Shown here one piece after another: positions 34,946 through 44,618 of a stretch of DNA of 64,000 nt. Position 1 is the stretch's first letter. The number at the start of each line of letters is the position of its first letter. This DNA is from Coffea arabica (Eukaryota; Streptophyta; Magnoliopsida; Gentianales; Rubiaceae). The position numbers and the translations under genes are program-made. The notes beneath the pieces were generated by a model. The model was not told where the DNA came from and made no database searches. It was given only the letters and a program-made list of their open reading frames with translations. The stretch is from assembly GCF_036785885.1 (NCBI RefSeq), contig NC_092324.1, positions 33,469,001 through 33,533,000 on the forward strand, in the 5' to 3' direction.

Positions 34946-36216
34946 AGCAAATTTTTGCCTCTCATTTTCACTGAGAAAAGTTCATTCCCAACTGGATCAT
35001 GTATAACACAAGTCCTGTTTTTGAAGATGACAGAATAATTCTTCTCCAATAACTGTCCAACACTTAATAGATTTTGATTAATTTCAGGCACATACAAAAC
35101 ATCAGAAATAATTTTGGTACCTGAACCATAATCAATAGCAACACTACCTTTGCCTTTCACCTCAATATAATCTCCATTTCCAATTCTGACTTTGGAGATT
35201 TGCGATTTATCAAGTTTCCTAAATATAGATTCATCATAAGCCATGTGATGAGTGCATCCACTGTCTATTAGCCAAGTTTCAGTACTAAAATTATTGCTTG
35301 CAAAACAAGTGGCTACGAAAAGTTGCTCCTCATCTTGTTCATCAACCATCTGAGCATGATGTTCTCTTTTTCCTTTATTTTTGCAAACTCTCTCCATATG
35401 TCCCATTTGCTTACAAAACCTACATTGAACGTCAGGTCTAAACCAACAATATATTGAAAGATGTGAGGTTTTCTTACAGTGTGAACACGGAGGATTTCTG
35501 CCATTTTTCTTCTCATCTTTGCTAAATTTTTTTTGATCATTTCTCTCACCTTGTCGAATTTGATCCTCATTTGTTGCTTGAAAAGCACCTTCAATGACTT
35601 CTTCAGTTCTTATGGCTCGTCTTTGTTCTTGTGCCTCTAAAGCATTGATCAATTCTGGCAAGGTCATCTGAGATAGATCCCTTGAATCTTCAAGAGAGGA
35701 AATCTTGGCTTCAAACCTTTCTGGTAAACTCACCAAGACTTTCTCCACAACTCTGCTATCTGGAAGTTGTTCTCCAATCAATCTGATTTTGTTCACAACA
35801 TTTAAGAGTCTGTCAGAGTACTCTTTAATGTTTTCTTTGTCTTTCATCCTAAGGAGTTCAAATTCTTTCCTAAGGTTCAAAACTTGCATCTGTCTTGTTC
35901 TGTCATTGCCTTGAAAAGCCACTTTGAGAGTATCCCAAGCTTCTTTTGCAGTTTCACAAGTCATAATTTTTGTGAATACTGCATCGGAAACTGCTGAATG
36001 AATGCAAGTCATGACTTTTGATCTCCTTTTGACTGCATCCCTATGGGCTCTCATCTCTGCAATAGTTGGATCTTCTGACAATTCAGGAACAGGATCTGTC
36101 TCTATTACATCCCAAAGATCATTAGCATCCAAATAGGACTTCATTTTGACAGCCCAGATTTGGTAGTTTTCACCAGTGAAATTTGGAGGATTGGACAAGA
36201 AGTTGTTTCCTGGCAT
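34942..36216 (-). CDS. Copia gag-protease polyprotein, intact (424 aa)
   Basis: An open frame starting at ATG 36216, about 110 bp after the PBS. Residues 10-210 form the UBN2-type gag that packages element RNA, with the Trp-Asp-Val-Ile and Lys-Glu-Tyr-Ser-Asp-Arg blocks. Two zinc knuckles follow, an imperfect one (244-257) and a canonical Cys-x2-Cys-x4-His-x4-Cys (265-278). An aspartic protease with the active site Asp-Ser-Gly (318-320, then Cys-Thr-His-His) and the Ile-Gly-Asn-Gly-Asp block comes next, then the Asn-Leu-Leu-Ser-Val-Gly-Gln-Leu block. It stops where a 1-base shift would be needed to continue into the pre-integrase domain. The gag is well preserved although integrase and RT are gone, so it could form particles and be mobilised in trans. 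Confidence 0.9.
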   Translation of the reverse strand: MPGNNFLSNPPNFTGENYQIWAVKMKSYLDANDLWDVIETDPVPELSEDPTIAEMRAHRDAVKRRSKVMTCIHSAVSDAVFTKIMTCETAKEAWDTLKVAFQGNDRTRQMQVLNLRKEFELLRMKDKENIKEYSDRLLNVVNKIRLIGEQLPDSRVVEKVLVSLPERFEAKISSLEDSRDLSQMTLPELINALEAQEQRRAIRTEEVIEGAFQATNEDQIRQGERNDQKKFSKDEKKNGRNPPCSHCKKTSHLSIYCWFRPDVQCRFCKQMGHMERVCKNKGKREHHAQMVDEQDEEQLFVATCFASNNFSTETWLIDSGCTHHMAYDESIFRKLDKSQISKVRIGNGDYIEVKGKGSVAIDYGSGTKIISDVLYVPEINQNLLSVGQLLEKNYSVIFKNRTCVIHDPVGNELFSVKMRGKNLL

Positions 36217-36327
36217 TTTGATGTTGAAGGCTTAAGTGTATAATTTTATAGTGAAAAGGGTTTCTCACCAAGTTCACTCTCAAAAACAAAACTCAGGCCC
36301 TTAAGATATAGGCTCTTGATACCACTT

Positions 36328-36670
36328 TGTTGGTTTTTGGGGCATGAACTAAGAAACAACACCTTAGTGTTGCAAAAAGGCTTATAAGAGACTTGTGTTG
36401 AAGGTGGAAAATGAGCTTCTTTTTTCTACATTCATCAACTCACTATTTATAGTGATTACATGAAACAAACTAGCAAAATATCCAACTAATAATTATCCTA
36501 GAAATCTCAACAAAATATAATCTCCTTCTACTAGCAAATCTTATCTAAAATATCTGTTAACAAACCAACATGATCTTTTGTTAACAAATATCCTTATTTT
36601 TCTTATAACTAATTTTTGATATCAAACTCAATTTGATAAAATCTGTAGGAAAAGCTGGCATATCTCAACA
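36328..36670 (-). repeat. 5' LTR of the Copia element
   Basis: 343 bp, differs from the other LTR at three positions seen by eye (near 36417, 36489 and 36664). Confidence 0.94.
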
Positions 36671-36763
36671 TTTCCTAATGTATCTTGCTTGAACCTATAT
36701 GATGTCTTTTTCTTCCCCTTTTTTTCTGTCATTTTCTTCATTTTGCCAAAAAACTTTTGACAG

Positions 36764-37849
36764 TCGCTAGACAAATTGAAATACATGAACCTGAGCTATT
36801 CCCAGAAGCTAATAAGGACACCAGATTTCACAGGGATACCAAATCTCGAGAGATTGATCCTTGAAGGTTGTTCAAGTCTTGCTGAGATACACCCGTCAGC
36901 TGGGTTTCTGAAAAGGCTTCAAAAATTCAATCTGAGGAATTGCACAAATCTTAGGAGCCTTCCAAAAAAAATTGTCTTGGAAAGTCTCGAAGTAATGATT
37001 CTCTCAGGATGTTCAAAAGTTGGAGAATTTCCAGAAATCTTGGGTACTACGGAGCATTTAAAAGCGGTGTATTTGGACGCTACAGCCATAAAAGAACTAC
37101 CACCATCAATTGAGCACCTTACAAGCCTTGGTTTGTTGAATCTAAGCTACTGTGAAAGTCTCGCAAGTCTGCCAAGTAGCCTTTGCAGATTGAAAAGTCT
37201 TAAAGCTCTTATTCTTTCTGGCTGCTCAAAACTTGACAAGTTACCAGAAGAGCTAGGGCATGTACTGAGCTTAGAAGAGCTTTATGCTGATGGAACTGCC
37301 ATCTCCAATCCACCATCCACAATCGTACTTTTGAAAAACCTAAAAAAATTGTCTTTCGGAGGATGTAAAGCAGTGGCATCTCGTAAACGTAAAGCATCCT
37401 TCCCCTTTTGGTTGCTGGGTCAAAAAAATCAAGATTCAACTGGCTTGGTTTTTCCATCTGTTTCAGGATTAAATTCCCTAGCAAGACTAGATCTTAGTTA
37501 CTGCAATCTGTCAGACGAAGGATTACCTTGCGATTTAGGGAGCTTATCCTCCCTATTAGAATTAAATCTTGGCAAGAACAACTTTACTAGTATCTCTGCT
37601 GCAGGTATCAAGAACCTCAGTCACCTTCGAATCCTTGAATTAGTTGGCTGCAAGAGACTTGAGAAACTTCCAGAGCTTCCACTTTGTATAGAAGAAGTGT
37701 ATGCAGATGATTGTACATCATTGCAGAGTGCAACTGATCTGACAAACCATGGGAAGTTACGCACGGTTTCATTCAGTAATTGTTTCAAGCTGCTTCAGGA
37801 TGAACAAACTTCCAGCATGATATATGCAACCTGGAATCAAATGCTGAAG
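36764..37849 (+). pseudogene. TNL1 LRR exon (362 codons, open)
   Basis: Acceptor TTTGACAG precedes Ser-Leu-Asp-Lys-Leu-Lys-Tyr. Repeated leucine-rich units follow, for example Leu-Ile-Leu-Glu-Gly-Cys-Ser-Ser-Leu and Leu-Asn-Leu-Ser-Tyr-Cys-Glu-Ser-Leu, of the TNL type with Cys/Ser at the Cxx positions. The exon is fully open and ends at donor AAG/GTATTT. It includes about 70 codons (36896-37105) absent from TNL2. In an intact receptor this surface binds effectors. Confidence 0.88.
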
Positions 37850-37996
37850 GTATTTTCTTTTTTACAATATACATACCAACTCTCGGCGTCCACATAAAAC
37901 TTTTTGAGACAGAGGGACTACTAGTTTAGATGTGCTCCACAAACCAAAACTTTTTGTTATGTTACTGAGAGAGAGGCCTAATTTCTTGCTGTGCAG

Positions 37997-38500
37997 GAAT
38001 TTTCACTTGTAGATGGTGGTAACTTTAGCATCTGTCTTCCTGGAGGGAGCATTCCATCCTGGTTCACCTACCAGAATTCAGGGCCTTCAATAACAGTTAA
38101 ACTTCCTCCAAATTGGTACAACGATGAGTTCATGGGATTCGTAGTTTGTGGTGTTTCTGATTTGATAACGACGAGAGCAGGTTTTGGTTTCAAGTTTACT
38201 CTCATAGAGCAGGAGATGAAGCGCTATAGCCAACAGGGAACTGAAAACAACATACTTGGCTATAGCCAAGGGGATTTATTCAACATAGGTTATGTGGGAA
38301 CTGAAAACAACATTGATTCAGAACATACTTGGCTAAGATATCTTTCATTTGATACTATTTGGTCTATGAATGGACATCGGGTACGCAGCCCAAATGATTG
38401 GACTTCCATTGAAGTGTCTGCTTATGTTGATGTTTTCAAAGCATGGGGAATCAGTCTTGTATATACGAGAACGATGTTAGGCAGAATTCCGAACTTTTGA
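37997..38500 (+). pseudogene. TNL1 post-LRR C-JID exon
   Basis: It begins after the acceptor TGTGCAG and encodes the C-terminal jelly-roll/Ig-like (C-JID) domain. The hallmark is Ile-Cys-Leu-Pro-Gly-Gly-Ser-Ile-Pro-Ser-Trp-Phe, followed by Leu-Pro-Pro-Asn-Trp and Met-Gly-Phe. In known TNLs such as ROQ1 and RPP1 this domain helps bind effectors. A local duplication of the Gly-Thr-Glu-Asn-Asn stretch occurs near 38238-38315. The frame closes at TGA 38498-38500, but the expected tail continues in a shifted frame to 38646, indicating a 1-base frameshift near 38463. Confidence 0.85.
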
Positions 38501-38646
38501 TGATCCCCCAAAGCTCTGAGTTGGGAGAAACAAATCCAGCGGAAGGAGAAGACGAGATCTTGAAGATTTTCCATCAAAATTTTTATGGATCGAGAAACCC
38601 GCAGTTCGGACACACGTCTTCGCTCTCCGTGTATTTCCCACAGTAG

Positions 38647-39372
38647 TGTGTATTCTTGACAGAATACACGTCGTCGATGCTGATCTTTCTGTCGTCGCAG
38701 GTTCTTGGTCGGTCCCCTTTAAATTGCTTTACAGCCAATCTTAAATTAGGTGGGTGTGTGTGGGTCATTTATCGATTTCGATAAAAAAGAATTAGGAGCT
38801 AAACTTTTCGATAAAAAAGAATTAGGAGCTAAACTAATCGAAATGTAATTGGAGCCAAAACGATGTAGTTTTAGTAGTAGCTTTAGTTGGGATGGTTAAG
38901 TCGATTAATGATCAGCTGCGAGAACTGTTATGGTTTGTTAGAAACAGTGGTAGGACCCACATTTGACAATAATAGATTTTGTTCATTACATTCTCTCTCT
39001 ATATTTCCTCACTCTAATCTCTCTCCTTCCCTTTCTTCCCTCTTTCTCTCTTTTTTCTTCCGGAAGTGGAAAGGCCATCTGCACGGCCTGATTGAGGAAT
39101 TCCACTTGATAGTTATCATTAGTATTAATTATGTCAATAAGATCATCATTGTGTCTAGAAAACATATAGTTTAAACATTGTTTAGAAGTTTGCAATAATA
39201 ATGTTATTTATTTCCATTTTTAGTTTAAACATTTGTGGTGTATAAATATGCATAGCATTAGGGCTACTGTAATCAAAAACTGTTTTATAAAGTAAATTCT
39301 CTTCTATATTTTATAAAATAAACTCTCTTCTATCTTGGGAAGTGTTCGGAGCCCAAATTTCCATTATTGCCG
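38647..39372. other. TNL1 3' flank, no gene
   Basis: Contains a small tandem repeat (38777-38835), a CT-rich tract (38990-39060) and, at 39168-39371, a segment that recurs after TNL2 (46165-46320). The TNL2 copy has a shared AATAAACTCTCTTCTATCTTGG stretch, likely part of the common 3' untranslated region. At 39372 the sequence jumps into a TIR exon end, marking a recombination junction. Confidence 0.6.
38777..38835. repeat. Short tandem repeat, two units of about 30 bp
   Basis: TTCGATAAAAAAGAATTAGG followed by AGCTAAACT occurs twice in direct succession. Confidence 0.85.
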
Positions 39373-39727
39373 AAGCTTCTTCTACTTCTGGCTGGGATGT
39401 TCCCAAAACTGCCAATGGGTAAAGTCACTAGCTTTCTTCTTTAAAAATTTGAACTAGCATCCCTTCTTTTTGGGCCAATAGCTGGCTATTTGGTTATGAT
39501 TTTTTAATTGCAATAAGGCGTTAGATTTTTTTTTTTGTTTGGTATTTTTTTCCTCAAGGTCATCGATCCTTTTGTTGGTGAACTTTTTCCTGGTTCACTC
39601 CTCTCTCAATTTGGTGGTTTTAGGTGAAGTGTTAATGATCTTGGTTAAAAGAAATTAGATCTGAGTTTGACTTGACCAATCCCATGATTGCGAAACTGCT
39701 ACTGATCCATAAATCAAGCACCACAGA

Positions 39728-39770
<43 letters not shown>

Positions 39771-40549
39771 TACACATATTTTTCCTCCAAGTATTCAATT
39801 TTCTCAGTGTGGTTGGGAAAGCAGAAAAAAATAAAAGTTCTGTACCATTAACTGATAAATAACTGGCTGGATGGTGTTGGTTTGTGGGTCTCCCTTAGAT
39901 TAGTCTCTGACTCAATTTGACGATGACTCTCTGAGCGTTTCTAATCTAATTATGTGTGTGTTTCTTCTGTCTATGAAAAAAAAATTTAACTGATAAATAA
40001 TTACATCGATTTTTGTATGAAACCAATAATGTGTGTCTCAGAAAAAGACAAAATTGTACACAGGGTTCAGCAATAAAGAATAGTGACAACCACAAAAATG
40101 TTTGGTATCTTGTCTTTTCGATTGGTGCTAGTTCCAACTTGAAATTGATCACCTGTTTTCATGCAAACTACCGGTAATGCAGCCCAGAGGCGTGGATGAT
40201 TGTGCTAGTTTTTGTCAAAAGTATAATCTATTAACATGAAGTGTCTAACGCCTGAAATTTTCCCAAAGCAGCTGTAAGTGTTTGGACAGGAGTTTATTTG
40301 TATGATTTATTTGAAATAATTACTATAACACTTTTTATGATATGATGTATATGAGATAAAAAGGTGATTGGAAAGATAAAAAGGTAATTGAAATTTGTGA
40401 AGTAAATTATTTTATTTCAAATCTTCTCAATCCAAACACTTTTTTTTTCTTTTTGGTTGAATTTTTGTTACATGCATTAGCACGTTTTCATAGAACGTAC
40501 TCTATACTTGCTTGTCACACCTGAATTTCTGTAGCACGTCATTTTGTGT
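39373..40549 (+). pseudogene. Relic of another TNL: end of TIR exon plus intron 1
   Basis: 39373-39418 encodes the last residues of a TIR exon (Ser-Gly-Trp-Asp-Val-Pro-Lys-Thr-Ala-Asn-Gly) and is followed by the donor GG/GTAAAG. The sequence after it matches TNL3 intron 1 (50386-51372) closely, including a shared MITE (40278-40439 and 51100-51261) and an (AT)n microsatellite (39728-39762). It ends where a Mutator-type MITE begins (40550). It is therefore a remnant of a further TNL duplication lying between TNL1 and TNL2. Confidence 0.8.
40278..40439. mobile_element. MITE, GTTTGGA family, copy 1
   Basis: Inverted ends GTGTTTGGACAGGAGTTTATT and AATCCAAACAC. The interior has ATAATTACTATAACACTTTTT. 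It is the same insertion as 51100-51261, carried by segmental duplication. The intron of TNL2 near 41965 has the empty site. Confidence 0.85.
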
Positions 40550-40769
40550 GAAAGAGGGGCAGGAAAGGTTCCTGGCAATTCACGGCCAAGATTTGGCCAA
40601 AAAAAAATTGTACGGTCTAGATTTCATCTAGTATCTCGATTTTAATAACATGTGTGGAACCCACAAAATTTTATTCTAAAGTTAGAGATTGTTGAAAGTA
40701 AGCCACACCATATAAAAACAAAGTTACGTCGTTTGCAAAATGTACATAATTGCTAGGAACGGTTGCAAC
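40550..40769. mobile_element. Mutator-type MITE, right end lost
   Basis: Same element as 51373-51609, preceded by the target sequence ATTTTGTGT (40541-40549). Its right terminus and right target copy are missing. The sequence changes near 40769 directly into the 3' half of a TIR exon, so this is a recombination or deletion junction. Confidence 0.75.
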
Positions 40770-40772
40770 ACC

Positions 40773-40928
40773 TACATCTGTGGTACGGAGACAGAAAGGC
40801 AGCTTTGATCGAGCTTTTGTCAAACATGAAGACGAAATAGAGGGCAAGGAAAGGATTCAAAAGTGGAGAGCAGCTCTTACTGAAGCTGCTTCTATCTCTG
40901 GCTGGGATGTTCCCAACACTGCTAATGG
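40773..40928 (+). pseudogene. TNL2 TIR exon, 3' part only
   Basis: Encodes Ser-Val-Val-Arg-Arg-Gln-Lys-Gly-Ser-Phe through Asp-Val-Pro-Asn-Thr-Ala-Asn-Gly, the last alpha-helical third of a TIR domain, ending at the donor GG/GTAAAT. The upstream part with the catalytic Glu of NADase-type TIR domains is missing and is replaced by a MITE fragment. Confidence 0.85.
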
Positions 40929-41357
40929 GTAAATTCACTGACTCTGATCTTTAAAAATATGAACTAGCATCCCTTCTTTTTGGGCAAATAGTTGGCTATT
41001 CGGTTAAGTATCATTTTTGAATTGTAATAACTAATAAGCTGTTAGCTTCTCTCTCTCTCTCTCGGGTATTTGTTTTCCTATGGGTCATTGATCCTTTTCT
41101 TGGTGCTCTTTTTCTGTCGTTCACTACTTTATCAATTTGGCGGTTTAAGGAGGATTGTTAATGATCTTGGCTAAAAGAAATTAGATCTGAAGTTGACTTG
41201 ACCACTTCCATGACACCAATCCTGATACTGAAGTACCAATCAAGCACCTCTGAGGTTATTTATAATTTATTTCTTGACTGTTTTCCTCTAGCACTCAGTT
41301 TTCTTGGAGGGGTTTGGGAAGGGGAGAAAACAGGATTCTGGACCATTAACTGATAAA

Positions 41358-41698
41358 TGATGAAGCCAAATAAAGAAACACACATAAATCTATAGAAAGA
41401 ATCAAGAAAAATGATACAGAGGCAAAGGAATTTCCTCAACTATTCAAAAAGCTGCGCTGCTGACGGTACAAGGAGGACAACATGCAAAACGAAAAAATAA
41501 AACCCAATGACACAGAGGCTATCATTCTCCTATCGTACCCTACGGACATGTACACTTATTAGTACAACTAATATGGGATTTTATCCCATGTGACCACCCT
41601 TATGTCCTAACAATGAAACCAACATTACTAACCAATAAACTAACACCACGCGGCTAACTAAACTAACCAATTAATATTTGCTTGGTTTAATTTCTACA
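41358..41698. mobile_element. Solo LTR (341 bp) in TNL2 intron 1
   Basis: Begins TGATGAAGCC, ends TTTCTACA, and is flanked by the 5-bp duplication ATAAA (41353-41357 and 41699-41703). TNL1 has the uninterrupted sequence near 30985. The length and the TG...CA ends suggest a Copia-type LTR, but the family cannot be proved from the LTR alone. Confidence 0.88.
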
Positions 41699-43013
41699 AT
41701 AAATAACTACATCGATTTCTCTATCAAATCAATGTGTTATTTAAAAAAAAAAAGACAAAATCATACAGAGAATTCAGTAATAAAGAATAGTGACGACCAC
41801 ACAAAAATGTTTGGTATCTTTTCTTTTCAACTGGTGCTAGATCAATTTTGAGGGTTCAACTTGAAATTGGTCACCTGTTTTCATGTGACCACCCTTGTTT
41901 CTCGTTTTCGTCAAAAGTATAATCTATTATCATGAAGTGTCTAACGCCTGAAATTTCGCCAAGGCAGTGTTTTTTTTTTGGTTGAAATTTTGTTACATGC
42001 ATTAGCACATTTTCAGAGAACGTACTTGCTTGTCACACCTGAATTTCTGCAGCTGGTCATTTTGTATTCTGTGGGATGTGTGTCAATAAAATTGCCATCA
42101 GTTTTAACTTCTCCGTGAACCGAGCAAAATTATTGTTTTATCATCATTTTTTTAAAAAAAAATTTAAAAAAATTAAATGTATCTCTTTTTTAGCTTGCAT
42201 TTTAAGCTGACATGTTGTTCCAAGCTTTAGCTTTGCATATAATCAAAATTAGATATGTATCATGTGAATGTATTCATGCTTTCACTCTGGCAGAATTTGG
42301 CTAGTGCTCTTTTCAAATTTTCATTTTAGTTTTAGAAGGATCCTTGCCTTCATTCTCGAGTTTATTCTAAGAAGTATACTTCATTTCATGCTTTAAATCG
42401 AATTATTGAGTTATGTCATTTCTTTCTAATTAGATGCGTATAAGGTTATGAAACAGAAATGAAGAAAAAACTAATTCCGGCCTACACTTTTTCTGTACTT
42501 CATTGATGTCTGCATTCCTATTAGGAGTTAATTGTACACAAAAGAAGATAAGTAGCAACCAGGTGACACAAGTCCGAGTGTCATATCATTTTACTACATG
42601 AAATTATTTTTAAGAACTTAGCACGCGCGTAATGAGTAATAAGACGATATTTGAGTAAGTCAAAAACGTATACTTTAACAGGTCAAACGCTATCATCTGT
42701 CATCCTTGGTCTCTCTCAGTATACATATGTTGTCTTTGTCAACGTTTCTTTACCATGAGTTTTCACTTTCATTTCAATTTTGGAAACGCTATCTTCTCTT
42801 ATGCATTTGACATGTTTCCGGCAATTTCTTTTTTGTTGCTTAGCACTGAAGCATACATTAGATTGAAGTATCTATCTATCTGCTCTGTAGGAGCATTTAT
42901 TAGTGTTTTTTTTCCAAATTAGCATTTGTTAGATCTATCTATTTTGAGAATATGGTTATGCATCTCTCGTGCATGATCTTTTCTTACCTTTTATTTTCTT
43001 TTTTCATGCATAG

Positions 43014-44092
43014 GCATGAGTCTAAATGCATCCAAGAAATTGTTGGAGATGTTATAGCTAAATTGGGAAGAGTTATTGCAGTTGAAGAAAAAAACCAAGT
43101 TGGTATTGATTCTCGAGTTCATAAAGTAAATGCATTGCTGAATTTGGGGTCTGGTAAGGTTCAGGATTTGGGGAATGAGTGGAATTGGTAAAACAACCAT
43201 AGCATGGGCTGTTTTTAACCGAATATCCACTCATTTCGAAGGTGCCATCTTTCTCGAAGATGTCAGAAAACAATCAGAAAGTCTGAAAAATTTGCAAGAG
43301 GAGATTCTTTCAAAAACCCTTTGCTTGAAAGATGTGAGATTCAGCAGTGTTCTTGAAGGGTCAAAGATGATTCAAACAAGACTATGCCGTAAAAAAGTCC
43401 TTATTGTCCTTGATGATGTTGACCACCTAAGTCAATTAGATGCTTTAGCTGGAATACATGAATGGGTCGGTGATGGTAGTAGAATTATCATAACCACAAA
43501 AAATAAGCATTTGCTTGTTACACATGGAGTAGATAAAATGCACAAAATGGAGGTGTTGAATGAATATGAAGCTATTCAGTTGTTTAGTTGGCATGCTTTT
43601 AAGAAGGACTATCCTGCAAAAGGTTATGAGGAGCTCTCGAAAAACATAGTGCATTATGCTGGTTGCCTTCCCTTAGCTCTAAAAGTTTTAGGTAGCTTTC
43701 TGTATGGCAGAGAGATGGCTGAATGGAGAAGTGAAGTGGAAAGGTTAAAAAGAATTCCAGAAGATGAAATTATGGAAAAGCTCAAAGTAAGTTTTAATGG
43801 ACTCAAAGAAGTTGAAAAAGAAATTTTCTTGGATATTGCATGTTTCTTTGAAGGGAAGAAGAAAGACTACATCAGAAGAGTACTTGATAGTTTCAATTTC
43901 TGTCCTGATATACACATAAATGTTCTCATCCAGAAATCTCTGATAACTCTTTCCAGAGGAAGGATTCTGATGCATTGTTTAATACAAGAAATGGGTTGGA
44001 ATATTGTTCGCGAAAAGGCTCCAGATGAGCCAGGAAAGCACAGCAGGCTGTGGGTAGCAGAGGAAATTTGTGACGTTTTGGCTAGAGACAAG
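43014..44092 (+). pseudogene. TNL2 NB-ARC exon with 8-bp deletion
   Basis: The acceptor ATGCATAG precedes 43014. Relative to TNL1, CTTTATAG is missing near 43163, so the first part runs into TAA at 43189-43191 while the rest is open from 43175. Motifs: P-loop Gly-Met-Ser-Gly-Ile-Gly-Lys-Thr-Thr, kinase-2 Val-Leu-Ile-Val-Leu-Asp-Asp-Val-Asp, RNBS-B Gly-Ser-Arg-Ile-Ile-Ile-Thr-Thr, Cys-Leu-Pro-Leu-Ala-Leu in place of GLPLAL, and Met-His-Cys in place of MHD. The Gln codon after the MHD region is intact, unlike TNL1. Confidence 0.87.
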
Positions 44093-44220
44093 GTTAGCAA
44101 TCTTCTGCTTCTAAGTTAAATTTCAGTCCACCTAGAAGAATATTTCAATTATATTTTCTCGAATATGTGTTTATGCAATTTCTCCCTTTCTTCGCCTCCT
44201 TTTAACCTGTTTTTTGGCAG

Positions 44221-44496
44221 GCGACAGAAAATATTGTGGGCATGTGGCTGGACTTGTCTACCCCAAAAGACGTTGTAATTAAGAATGAAGCCTTTGAAAA
44301 GATGAAGAAACTAAGGCTACTCAAAGTCAATAATGCTTGTGTTTCTCTCTGCTCGAATTGCATACCGAATGAGATACGCTGGCTTGACTGGCATGGATAC
44401 CCTTCAAAATCCCTTCCAGAGAGTTTCCAAGCCGAAAAACTGGTAGGACTCAAGCTACAATATAGCCGCATCATACAACTGTGGAAAGGGATAAAG
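44221..44496 (+). pseudogene. TNL2 exon 3: NB-to-LRR linker
   Basis: 276 bp, open, phase 0, nearly identical to the TNL1 exon at 33846-34121. It ends with the donor AAG/GTACCA. The following intron lacks the Copia element and so gives its empty site (near 44527). Confidence 0.86.
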
Positions 44497-44618
44497 GTAC
44501 CATCTTGAACTCCGATTTATTGTTGTTTCCTAATGTATCTTGCTTGAACCTATATGATGTCTTTTTCTTCCCCTTTTTTTCTGTCATTTTCTTCATTTTG
44601 CCAAAAAACTTTTGACAG

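Larger units (their letters stand above)
34156..36670 (-). mobile_element. Non-autonomous Copia element (2515 bp) in a TNL1 intron
   Basis: Two 343-bp LTRs (34156-34498, 36328-36670), plus-strand ends TGTTGG and CAACA, with target duplication TTTCT/TTTCC (34151-34155, 36671-36675). TNL2 has the uninterrupted intron. On the minus strand the PBS (TGGTATCAAGAGCC, 36311-36324) lies next to the right LTR and the purine tract GGCAAGGAGGAG (34499-34510) next to the left one. I count three differences between the LTRs by eye, so it is a young insertion. It keeps gag and protease plus the extreme end of RNase H. Integrase and RT are deleted. Confidence 0.94.
30691..38646 (+). pseudogene. TNL1: TIR-less, broken TIR-NBS-LRR resistance-gene copy
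   Basis: Intact TNL proteins are intracellular immune receptors that sense pathogen effectors. Here intron 1 survives from about 30690, but the TIR exon is absent. Remaining exons: NB-ARC 32631-33717, linker 33846-34121, LRR 36764-37849, post-LRR C-JID 37997-38500. All junctions fit GT-AG and phase 0, except that the first exon base completes a split codon. Lesions: a CAA-to-TAA nonsense codon at 33610-33612, where TNL2 has Gln; a Copia element of 2.5 kb in the intron before the LRR exon; and a probable 1-base frameshift near 38463, since the expected C-terminal frame continues to 38646 in another phase. Lacking a TIR and carrying a stop, it cannot make a normal receptor. Confidence 0.88.
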
